Under the pieces are notes generated by a model that did no database searches, was not told the origin of the DNA, and worked only from the letters and a program-made list of their open reading frames with translations. A DNA stretch of 39,464 nucleotides from Verrucomicrobiales bacterium (GTDB lineage: Bacteria; Verrucomicrobiota; Verrucomicrobiia; Limisphaerales; CAIMTB01): contig JAEUHG010000037.1 in assembly GCA_016795425.1 (NCBI GenBank), positions 1-39,464 on the forward strand, in the 5' to 3' direction. Both the position numbers and the translations under genes were made by a program. Of the stretch, positions 1 through 8,151 are shown in pieces; positions within the stretch are counted from its first letter, which is position 1, and each line of letters begins with the position of its first letter.

Positions 1-278
1 CCCGCGGCGCAGCCCTTTGCCTTCCTTCCCGAGTCATCCCTTCTTCTTCCACGCTAGCCGCGAAGTCACCTTGCTGCGGGCTGGGACAGCCCGCGGTCCA
101 ATGGGTGGCAAGGGGTGTGGGCCAAGCGGGAAGGGCCGGACCGCGGTTCTTGGCGCCCCCTCCCGGACCGCGACGCGTCCCCGCGGCGCAGCGGTACCAG
201 ACCGCGGGCCGAAGCGCCAAATCCGAATCCCATACAACCCGCGCACCCCTTCCCTCTTCCCGACCACCCCTTCCCCAC
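1..278. repeat. Intergenic inverted-repeat region at left edge
   Basis: No convincing gene lies here; open frames in this GC-rich stretch have no recognisable domain. An 8-bp perfect hairpin (76-83 with 87-94, loop GGA) could end transcription of the large minus-strand gene whose stop is at 279. A 10-bp perfect inverted repeat, GCCCGCGGTC at 89-98 and its complement at 200-209, brackets about 100 bp. The 13-mer CCCGCGGCGCAGC occurs at 1-13 and again at 180-192. Together these suggest part of a dispersed or tandem palindromic repeat that runs off the window. The family is not recognised and no other copy was seen in the window. Confidence 0.45.
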
Positions 279-3200
279 CTACAGCCCCCGCACCACCAAC
301 CGAAGGAATCGTGTGGACCATTCGGTGGCCCCGGTGTTCGGTGTCCACCGCCCGCGCACCACGACAATACCGTCCGAGTGTGGCACTTCCTCCAGTCGCT
401 CGATACCGATCTCGGACCCATCCCAAGTCTGCAGATCCGACGACACCTCCAGTGCATACGTCAGCCTCCACGTCCGTGGACGACCGCGATATTCAAATGA
501 GAAAATCCCGATTCCAGTTCCGACCGCGAGTTTCAGTGGGCTCGCGCTCGCCGTTCGAGGATCGAGAGCAAAGGCGTACTCCCCGTAATTGCTGATGCCG
601 TCGCCGTCAAAATCCGCCATGGGCGCGGTCATCTCGGCAGGAGTTTGCGGCGGAAACATGGCTGCCGCCCATTGGGCGAAATCAGGCTCCTGAACCGGCG
701 GCGCGTCTCCTGAACCCGGCGATCCGTGAACACGGTCGCTCGCCCGCCAATGCGACGGATCGGATAACCACGCCGAGCGCGCGCCGCCAATCACCGACGA
801 CGGCGGAGGCACTGCAAGTTCCAGACTGCTGCCATCGCCATCGGCGCGCGACGGCCACCCACCGCGATCGCTGTAGGTCACCGCGAATAGTGGATTCCCG
901 GCCCGATCCCGCACCTCGAGGGTCTCACCCGAATTCGCCAACGCTCCCGTCCAAGGCCCGAAACGAACCACGTTGGTTCGGTAGTACGGCGACGCCGGAT
1001 CGAGATAGAGACCGTCAAACGCCGCCAAATCCTTGGCCACGACGCAACGTTCCCCGGGTTCGAGCACGGAGGGACTTGGAAACTCGTAGGCCACTGCTCC
1101 GCCGAGTTTCACACCGGAGATTTCGATGCCCTGGTCCGAGGAGTTCCACAACTCCACGAACTCCGCCTCCACCGCGTCCTCGCGCGGATGGTAGTGAACC
1201 TCGGAGACCACGAGGTTTTCCGGGGTCGCCTCGGGAAATCCCTCGGGTCGGTAGACACCTTCCACGATGGCGGACCAATCGCCGCCCGAGAAACTGCGCG
1301 CCCGAACCATCGTGGGAACGTGGATGGGAATGCCGGAACCGGCCGGCGTTCCGGGACTCTCGCCAACGAGTTCCAGGTCGAAGCTGATGTCGGAGCTCTC
1401 AGGCGTTTGTTGGTGGATCTCCACGGCCAGGACATTGCGCGAGGCGCGAAGTCCGGCGATCGAGGGCGACACCTGAGTTTCGAAAAAGGTGCTTTCGTCG
1501 GCGCCTCCTATCCCCACCAATGCGCGAGTGGTCGGCGTGATGACCCCTTCGGGCATGTTCACGCGCCAGAGTTCACGGCCGTTCAGGTACACCACCGCGC
1601 CGTCATCACGGACCAATCGAACGATGAGATTGGTCACGGTGGCCGCGGATGGCGCGTCGAAGACGGTGCGAAAATAGGTGGTGATGTTCTTCTGCAGACC
1701 GTCCGTGTTCGGGTCGGCATCCAAGAAGCCCGCGGTCGTCACTTCATCGCCATCGCCATACCCGATTTCTGCGGCGCCGCTGCTCCAGGAACGGTCGTCA
1801 AAGGCGTCACTCAACCAGGCCGCTCCCGGAATCGCACCCTTGTCCAGAAAGCGCCACGTCGATCCCGCTTTGACCAGGACCCGGTTCCCTGAGCCCGATC
1901 CCGCCGAGATCGCGCGCGGATTGAGGGAACCGCCGGGAAGCCGCGGATCCGAACCGTCGGTCGTGTAGTAGACCGTCCCCTGGGACGTCGAGAACTGGAC
2001 CTTGTTGCTGGTGGCCACCGTGCCGGGTCCCGGCAACGCCGCGGGTGGCGCCACCGGCCACCAACCGCTGTGCGCCCGCAGTTGTTGCATCAGCCGGTCG
2101 GTGCGCTGCGGAAAAAAGGTCTCCTTCAGATACCGCCATTCGTTGGTCCACTCCTGGTCACGATCCCATGGCAACGTTCCCACGGTGCTGGAAGGCTGCC
2201 AGCGCGCCGTCTCAGCCACGATGGCCTCGCGGATCTCGTTCATTCGGGCGTCATACACGGCCGACGCTCGTGCCGGCGTCAGCGCCCCGTTGCCGAAGCA
2301 ATGCCGATATACCCGGTCGCGAAAGAGCACCCGAAAATCCGCAAACCGCATCAGGCTTTGGAACACGCCGTCCGGCACATTCTGGTCCGTGCAATCCGCA
2401 GTGACATCCTGAAGAATGATATCGGAGTCCTGGTGAAAGAACTTCCAGCCACCGCGATCAGGCAGCCGCGGACCGGCCGCCGACCAGTTGTGATCGGACG
2501 ACCAGTCCCAATCGTTGCCCGCGTAAAAAGCCAGGATCATGTAGTCGCACAACTGGGCGACATCGATCCAGCGCTGAGCTTCCCCGTAGTTGCTCAACGA
2601 CGCCTTCACCTTGGCCCACGTCGTCGCCCAGGATTCACCATCGGAGGTGTTGCTCCCACCACGCGTCGCGGCGGTGAATTGGTAATCGTCCGGGGACCCG
2701 CCAAAATAGGTCGCCATAAAATCGCCATCCACATGCTCGTGGACGTGATAAAGCCCGTGGTACGACCCATTCAGATAAAGATGAACCTGCCGCCCGAGCT
2801 TGGTCGGCTGCCCCATCTCCCCCTGCATCTGATCGATCCAGAGATTGCGCACGTATTGGGCGTCGGCACTGCGGTTCACCGACGGACTTCCATACGGCAC
2901 CGGCGGATTCTCCCGTGTCGCCAGCCAATAGAACGTGTCGTGCGAGTGCCCGCGCAATCGCAACTCCTTGAACACGGTGGCCGCAGTGGTGGGATCGCCA
3001 AACGATCCTCCGGCGAACACGGGATATTGAAGCTGCGACGAGCCATACTCGGCGCGGAACTTCGCTGACATGCCCAGTTTCGGAGAATTCAGACTCGTGG
3101 TACCCGTGACTTCAATGCCCCCATCGATCTGAAAGCCGGCTTCCGCGCCTTGTGGATCGATCCATTCCAACGACCCGCGGCGCTCCTCGCTCGTGGGACC

Positions 3201-5366
3201 GCCCGGCAGGAGAACCGACACCGTCGGCAACGCACGGAAAGCGTCCTTCAACATCGGACCGTACGTGGCATGCCGCGTGATCGCGGATACCAATCGCGTC
3301 TGTCCCACCACCCCGTCCGAGGTCGGGCCGACAACGCCGTCGACGAAGAAATACGTCTGCGTTTCCACCGGCGCATACGCCACACCCGTTCGCACCGCGA
3401 TCGCCCGCACGACGCGCACGCCCCGGGTCGTCCCCGCGGTGTTCGGTGTCACCTGGATCGGTGCTGAATAAATCGTCCCGCTCGACGGCGTTGGTGCGGA
3501 TCCGTCGAGGGTATATCGGATCACCGAACCCGGCACCGTCGCCTCGAGTTCCAAAGCGAAGGGTTTCGAGTAAAATCCGTGCGGGGTGCCGAACAGGACC
3601 CGGTTGTCTCCGAAGGGCAGGCGCTCCGCGTTGGGTGCGCCCGGCGTGGGTGCCGCGAGAAAACCGACCAAACCATCGCTCGCCAATCCGAAAGACACCC
3701 CGGGAAACTGCCTGGGAAACTCCAGCGAACTCATCGGCGCGGCACCATCCGGAGGCACCAACCCCAGCCATTCGCCGCCGCTATCCAGACCCACCGGCGA
3801 CGACAGGTACGACGAGTTTCGACCCGCCGTCGCACCTCCCATTGCCAGCACCACCACAACTTGTCCCGGTCCAATCAAACCGTACTGGAACGCCCATTTT
3901 CGCAGTTGCTCACGATTGTCGGAGACGAACCACCCCGCGAGATCCTCGTATTGTCCCTGCGCATTCCGAATCTCGAACCATTCACGAACCTGCCCATCCG
4001 CGTCGGTGATGCCACCGACTTTCGTCGCCAGGATTTCGCTCAGTTCCAATCGACTCGGCAGGAGCGGCAGAACGAAGGCGCTCTCTACCGATGCCCCGGA
4101 CAGATCCGTCGCTCGCAATCGAATCCGTGCTTCCGACCGTTCGAAAGGAAGCGGAAGCGCCACCGCACCCACCCGCAGACTGCCATCCACCACCTGAAAC
4201 CGACCGTTGTCCTGATCACCCTCCCCGGACGCCCACTCGATCCGGTGCCGATCGAAATCATCCGCATCTGTCACGCGGACTTTGGCAACCAGTGCCCCGG
4301 ACGAACCTCCGGCGCGCACCGAATCCACATCGAGCACCAGCCGTTCCGGACGATGCGGTTCCACCAACCGCACCGTAATCGCCTTTTCCAGCACACGCGC
4401 CGGATCGGACGCGTCCTCGGCGCGGACGCGAAGGCGATACACCGTGCCGATGGCATCCCGTTCGAAATCATAGAGACCCCGTACCAACGAGGACCCCGCG
4501 ATGGAGAACTTTGCGTTGTCCTCGCCGCCAACCCCGGCAACGAAGGAGAACACGTGCGAGGCGGCGGGACGGCGATCCACGGCGCGCAGATGACCAATGG
4601 GTTCCGTAGACCGGGCGAAGAACCGGTCCGGTTCGATCAGGAGATCGTCGGGAAACGGGGGAGCGGTGGTGCGTTCGAGCGTTAGCGCCTGCCAGATCGG
4701 ATTGCGATCGCCGCCGTCCTTTGCGCCGAAGAGATCACCCATCTCGATGATCATGGTGGTGCCCAGTGACTCGAACTCCCATTCGAACAACGTGGCCCGC
4801 GAACGCTGATACGAGTTCCCCGGGGCGCTACCGAGCGACGTCAATTCATCAACCGCCTCCCGGCCGTTGATACGCAGATCCCAACGGCGGTCCTCCGCGG
4901 TATTGCCAGAGATGAGGATCTGCAGGCGGTAGCTTTCACCCGCTTGGACGGCGAGTGTCGCCCGCAGGCGTTCATTGGCGCCGGCATTGGCCCACCGTAT
5001 GTCGTGCAGGATTTCCTCCAACTCATTGGCATCGGCAGTGGCACCGAACTCCGGCTTGGCCTGCCAACCCGTGACCTGCTGCGGACCCACAAACGAGGCC
5101 CCTGGGATCGACACCCGATCCGGTTGGAAGGTGACGCCGGCGACGGTACGAGGACCGTCGTCGGCACTGAAATTCACCGCGTAGACAAAGTCGCCCGTGA
5201 GATCGAGGTCCTGGGGCCCGGATATCTGGCGCACCTGGCCCAGGTGGACCGTCGTGGCCGCCGGCGTGGAACCCATGGCCATGGCGATCGCCGCGAGCCC
5301 GACCCAAGCCCGCAACCACCGCTGAACGCGCAGCCGTGGCCCATCCATGCCATACGGGAAGAACAT
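279..5366 (-). CDS. Secreted CotH-kinase / lamin-tail-domain surface protein
   Basis: Product of about 1695 residues, the largest in the window. The start at 5366 is chosen because it gives a basic N-terminus followed by a hydrophobic segment (WVGLAAIAMAMG) and an Ala-rich cleavage region. Upstream extension to 5678 is open but runs through a repeat element and lacks protein-like sequence. Domains in order, approximate residues: malectin-like beta-sandwich 45-235, cadherin-like segments 240-435, lamin-tail domain 440-575, chitobiase C-terminal-like repeat (IRYTLDGSAPTP) 590-675, CotH-type kinase fold 710-1090, a second chitobiase-like repeat (VYYTTDGSDPRLPGG), a second lamin-tail domain (VVSEVHYHPREDAVEAEF), a calcium-loop motif DFDGDGISNYGEY and a C-terminal beta module. 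CotH features include HGLYHVHEHVD, NDWDWSSDHNW and FFHQDSDIIL, matching the acidic nucleotide/metal motifs of CotH, which phosphorylates spore-coat proteins in Bacillus. Such multidomain CotH proteins are common in Verrucomicrobiota; the substrate here is unknown. Confidence 0.85.
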   Translation of the reverse strand: MFFPYGMDGPRLRVQRWLRAWVGLAAIAMAMGSTPAATTVHLGQVRQISGPQDLDLTGDFVYAVNFSADDGPRTVAGVTFQPDRVSIPGASFVGPQQVTGWQAKPEFGATADANELEEILHDIRWANAGANERLRATLAVQAGESYRLQILISGNTAEDRRWDLRINGREAVDELTSLGSAPGNSYQRSRATLFEWEFESLGTTMIIEMGDLFGAKDGGDRNPIWQALTLERTTAPPFPDDLLIEPDRFFARSTEPIGHLRAVDRRPAASHVFSFVAGVGGEDNAKFSIAGSSLVRGLYDFERDAIGTVYRLRVRAEDASDPARVLEKAITVRLVEPHRPERLVLDVDSVRAGGSSGALVAKVRVTDADDFDRHRIEWASGEGDQDNGRFQVVDGSLRVGAVALPLPFERSEARIRLRATDLSGASVESAFVLPLLPSRLELSEILATKVGGITDADGQVREWFEIRNAQGQYEDLAGWFVSDNREQLRKWAFQYGLIGPGQVVVVLAMGGATAGRNSSYLSSPVGLDSGGEWLGLVPPDGAAPMSSLEFPRQFPGVSFGLASDGLVGFLAAPTPGAPNAERLPFGDNRVLFGTPHGFYSKPFALELEATVPGSVIRYTLDGSAPTPSSGTIYSAPIQVTPNTAGTTRGVRVVRAIAVRTGVAYAPVETQTYFFVDGVVGPTSDGVVGQTRLVSAITRHATYGPMLKDAFRALPTVSVLLPGGPTSEERRGSLEWIDPQGAEAGFQIDGGIEVTGTTSLNSPKLGMSAKFRAEYGSSQLQYPVFAGGSFGDPTTAATVFKELRLRGHSHDTFYWLATRENPPVPYGSPSVNRSADAQYVRNLWIDQMQGEMGQPTKLGRQVHLYLNGSYHGLYHVHEHVDGDFMATYFGGSPDDYQFTAATRGGSNTSDGESWATTWAKVKASLSNYGEAQRWIDVAQLCDYMILAFYAGNDWDWSSDHNWSAAGPRLPDRGGWKFFHQDSDIILQDVTADCTDQNVPDGVFQSLMRFADFRVLFRDRVYRHCFGNGALTPARASAVYDARMNEIREAIVAETARWQPSSTVGTLPWDRDQEWTNEWRYLKETFFPQRTDRLMQQLRAHSGWWPVAPPAALPGPGTVATSNKVQFSTSQGTVYYTTDGSDPRLPGGSLNPRAISAGSGSGNRVLVKAGSTWRFLDKGAIPGAAWLSDAFDDRSWSSGAAEIGYGDGDEVTTAGFLDADPNTDGLQKNITTYFRTVFDAPSAATVTNLIVRLVRDDGAVVYLNGRELWRVNMPEGVITPTTRALVGIGGADESTFFETQVSPSIAGLRASRNVLAVEIHQQTPESSDISFDLELVGESPGTPAGSGIPIHVPTMVRARSFSGGDWSAIVEGVYRPEGFPEATPENLVVSEVHYHPREDAVEAEFVELWNSSDQGIEISGVKLGGAVAYEFPSPSVLEPGERCVVAKDLAAFDGLYLDPASPYYRTNVVRFGPWTGALANSGETLEVRDRAGNPLFAVTYSDRGGWPSRADGDGSSLELAVPPPSSVIGGARSAWLSDPSHWRASDRVHGSPGSGDAPPVQEPDFAQWAAAMFPPQTPAEMTAPMADFDGDGISNYGEYAFALDPRTASASPLKLAVGTGIGIFSFEYRGRPRTWRLTYALEVSSDLQTWDGSEIGIERLEEVPHSDGIVVVRGRWTPNTGATEWSTRFLRLVVRGL

Positions 5367-5791
5367 CGCCGGTGAGTGGACTGAAGAAGCCGCTCCGTGA
5401 AAAGGGCGTTGTTTGGGGAAGGGCGATGCGGGGCGCATCTCCGAGGTGTCGAGTGGGCGGCACCACCCCCTCGCTCGGGTATGGCGGTTCTGGTCAAAGC
5501 GCCAGAGGACTGGCGCAGTCCACGACGCTTCGCGACGGTCGACACGCCCGGGCCAGGCCAACGCTGGTCGTCGTGGAGTGCTGGAGTCCTCTCCAGCTAT
5601 TGCAACGGAGATCGCCCCGACAACTCGGAGATGCGCCCGGCGATGCGGGCCGGGAACAAGGATGGTTTTGAGTTTCATCCGTCGGCAACGTACGGAGCCT
5701 GGCAGCGCACGGATGAAGGGGTCCCAAACTCGGCAGCAAACGCTGGAAACTCCTTGCCTGGCGAGAGCTGAATGCCCTTCATCCCCGCCCT
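5367..5791. promoter_or_regulatory. Divergent intergenic region with repeat and 10-bp inverted repeat
   Basis: This 425-bp gap separates two divergently transcribed genes and must hold both promoters, but I see no clear -35/-10 pair. It contains the REPIN-like element at 5499-5639 (listed separately). A perfect 10-bp inverted repeat, GGATGAAGGG at 5711-5720 and CCCTTCATCC at 5775-5784, lies just before the plus-strand gene at 5792. Its 54-nt loop is long for a terminator, so it may be an operator or a leader structure. No gene is supported here. Confidence 0.4.
5499..5639 (+). repeat. REPIN-like element, copy A
   Basis: Two short hairpins flank a conserved core. Hairpin 1 is GCGCCAG-AGGA-CTGGCGC at 5499-5516. 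Hairpin 2 is GCTGGAG-TCCT-CTCCAGC at 5580-5597. The two loops, AGGA and TCCT, are reverse complements, so the hairpins are inverted copies of one unit. The core starts CGCAGTCCACGACG (5514-5527), and a right flank GACAACTCGGAGATGCGCCCG lies at 5619-5639. A second copy at 34048-34176 keeps both hairpins by compensatory changes. The design resembles REP doublets (REPINs), but no RAYT transposase is present in this window. Confidence 0.75.
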
Positions 5792-7900
5792 GTGCGGCAA
5801 CGTGAGTTCCCGGCGGTCTTCAATACGCGAATACACCTGGGCGAGTCTTCCTGGATCCAAATCCTGCTCGGCCTGGCACTCACCGTGTGGAGTGCGTTCG
5901 GCAAACCCACCAACGACGACCTGGACCAGGCAACGGAGATCCGCGGGTCGACGTTTGTCCTGGCGGCCAACCTCTTCGGTGCCACGGGTCAATCCTTCGA
6001 ACCCAACGCGCCGGAACTCTATCGCCAGACGGTCTGGTGGCGTTGGACAGCGCCCAACTCCGGGATCTACGCGTGGCGCACCTCAACCCATTCCCAACGC
6101 ACCGCGGTGACGATTCTGGAAGCGGATGGTCTGGGACAATTTGCCCTCCTTGCCGCCACCTACGTGCGACCCGCAACGGGCCTGTTCATCGACAACTTTG
6201 CGCCAGACCCGCAAGGATCGTTCGCGGCCCTCGGCGGCCACACGTATTGGATCCGCTTGGATGGAGTCCGCGGCGGGGTCTTCGACGGGACCTTTCCTCC
6301 CGACCCTCTTATCGAACCCTACCAAGTCTCGGTTGAATTCCAGCGTCTCGACCTCGCGCCACAGGTGAACGACTCCTTTCAGAATCGCCACCTTTTGACC
6401 AACACGTCCCCAGTCCTGGCCGGCACCTTGCTCACCGCCACTGCCGAAATCGGTGAGCCTGCGGCACATGAGGCGAGCGTGAAGCGGACCCTGTGGTGGG
6501 AGTGGGTGGCGCCGGGACGCGGCACAGCAACCCTCGAGTTCGCAGGCACCAACGCGCCGCCGCTCGCCGCCATCTACCGCCGCGCACCTTGGCAGCTTCT
6601 GGATCCCGTCGCCACCTCGGCCACCGTGTTCGGAAATTCATGCGCCCGGTTCTGGCACGCCCGAGGGAAACTCGACTTCGATACCGAAGCGGGCGAGGCA
6701 TACCTTCTCCAATTGGACGCCTTTCCGGACTGCGACCTTTCTCAATCCTTTTCGGCCCAACTGCAATTTCAGCCGGCCCCCGTCAACGATCTGATTTCCA
6801 ATCCCACTGAGGTCAGCGGGCTGGACTGGAGCCTCGAAAGCTCCAACGAAGGCGCGACGCTCTCCACCGGGGATCCCTCGGTTCCAGGCCAAACGGGCTC
6901 CAGTTCCGTCTGGTACCACTGGCATCTCCCCGGTCCAGGCCTGATCCAAGTCACGACCAACGAACCGACGCGATTTGCCGAACTCGGAGTCGAAGTCCTG
7001 CCCCCGGATGGCGGCACCTCAGGATCCGTTTGGACCATTTCTATCGGTCCCTGCGGAGATCCTTTTGCCGATCTTTACCCTCCGCCCCCGTTCATGCCGG
7101 TCATCGCCCTCTTTCGTCCCATTGGCAGCGTCGGCGATCAGCCGACTCTCGATTTCCAAGTCCAAGGCACCAACGAGATCTGGGCCGAACTGACGACGAC
7201 GAACGCCTGGCTCCAACTCGACGGTCCCCAAGGCGTGACGGGACGCGCGCGATTGAACGGACATCTCACGCCATCCCCTTCCAACGATGCGCTCTCGCGA
7301 GCCGAACCTCTGCCGTCGGCCCCGGTCCGAGTCACCGGACGCAGCGCCGGCGCCACCGCGGAAATCGGCGAACGTTTGCCACCACCCGACATTCTACCTC
7401 ATGGGTCCGAGCTACTTCCCAGACGCACAGTCTGGTGGCGATGGAAGGCCCCCGCGGCGGGGACCTGGGTCCTGCGCGTCGAAGTCGGTGCGGGCGATCA
7501 CGCCTTCGTTGTCTACCGAGGTGGAGAATCCGGTGAGATCGCTCCCGTAGCCGCAACATTCCAGCAACCCGCCCTCTTTCGCGCTGCGGCGGGGGAAGAG
7601 CTTCAGATCGGAGTCTTCGGGGTCGCCGGATTCGGCGGCAACATCGCCTTCCACCTCGTCCCCGCTCTCCTTCCAAAACTCGGTCCCCCTACCCTGGAGC
7701 GCAATGTCCTGGGCGAAACCTCCTGGCGCTTCGAGATTCCTCCAACCTGGGACCTGCCGTTCGAAGTCGAAACCTCGCCCGACCTGCGCGTCTGGGCACC
7801 AGTGATCACGGATTGGTTCCGCGGTGCCGGGGCGTTCCACCTGCCAATCGAAACGGAGAACGGCGCTCGCTTCATCCGGTTCCGACTGGGTCCGCCCTGA
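5792..7900 (+). CDS. Secreted protein with four tandem WWxWxAP beta-sandwich repeats
   Basis: About 702 residues. The assumed start is GTG at 5792; it is uncertain because no clear ribosome-binding site is visible. A hydrophobic segment WIQILLGLALTVWSAFG at about residues 21-37 fits a signal peptide after an unusually long N-region, so a later non-ATG start is possible. Four repeats follow. Each opens with an ND-x-[LF] segment (NDDLDQATEI, NDSFQNRHLL, NDLISNPTEV, NDALSRAEPL), continues through GATxExGE-like sequence, and reaches an aromatic motif (VWWRWTAP, LWWEWVAP, VWYHWHLP, VWWRWKAP). This is the beta-sandwich repeat common in secreted verrucomicrobial proteins and related to pre-peptidase C-terminal domains. 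The C-terminus carries the FEVETSPDLRVW module also found in neighbours. It is probably a binding or structural surface protein with no enzymatic motif. Confidence 0.7.
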   Translation: MRQREFPAVFNTRIHLGESSWIQILLGLALTVWSAFGKPTNDDLDQATEIRGSTFVLAANLFGATGQSFEPNAPELYRQTVWWRWTAPNSGIYAWRTSTHSQRTAVTILEADGLGQFALLAATYVRPATGLFIDNFAPDPQGSFAALGGHTYWIRLDGVRGGVFDGTFPPDPLIEPYQVSVEFQRLDLAPQVNDSFQNRHLLTNTSPVLAGTLLTATAEIGEPAAHEASVKRTLWWEWVAPGRGTATLEFAGTNAPPLAAIYRRAPWQLLDPVATSATVFGNSCARFWHARGKLDFDTEAGEAYLLQLDAFPDCDLSQSFSAQLQFQPAPVNDLISNPTEVSGLDWSLESSNEGATLSTGDPSVPGQTGSSSVWYHWHLPGPGLIQVTTNEPTRFAELGVEVLPPDGGTSGSVWTISIGPCGDPFADLYPPPPFMPVIALFRPIGSVGDQPTLDFQVQGTNEIWAELTTTNAWLQLDGPQGVTGRARLNGHLTPSPSNDALSRAEPLPSAPVRVTGRSAGATAEIGERLPPPDILPHGSELLPRRTVWWRWKAPAAGTWVLRVEVGAGDHAFVVYRGGESGEIAPVAATFQQPALFRAAAGEELQIGVFGVAGFGGNIAFHLVPALLPKLGPPTLERNVLGETSWRFEIPPTWDLPFEVETSPDLRVWAPVITDWFRGAGAFHLPIETENGARFIRFRLGPP

Positions 7901-8151
7901 GACCCAGCAGGAGAAGCGACGGGGACCTGCGGCGAGAGGTGTGGGGCGAAATCTCGGGTCGTTCCGTCCCCGCCGGACCCCGTCCCGACGAGCAATGCAT
8001 GGAGGCCGCATCGACTCCGATTCCGCTGGTCGCCGACGGACAACCTTTCCAGATGGCGACGACGGAAGTCAGAGTTGTAACCAAATCCCTTGCCCCCAAG
8101 AAGGACGCCTCCCATCTTGGGTGCATCCCGTTCCTTTCATTGCGCAAAACC
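7901..8151 (+). promoter_or_regulatory. Leader region with hairpin before the duplicated-module gene
   Basis: This 251-bp gap has no supported gene. The frame of the following gene is open upstream to 7813, but that stretch overlaps the previous gene and has no protein-like features. A hairpin CCCAAGA / TCTTGGG (8095-8101 with 8115-8121, 13-nt loop) sits about 30 nt before the chosen ATG at 8152 and may lie in the transcript leader. No recognised riboswitch family is visible. Confidence 0.25.

Noticed and set aside
5367..5678. N-terminal extension of the CotH protein to 5678
   Set aside because: The extension would translate the REPIN-like element and put the signal peptide more than 100 residues inside the protein.
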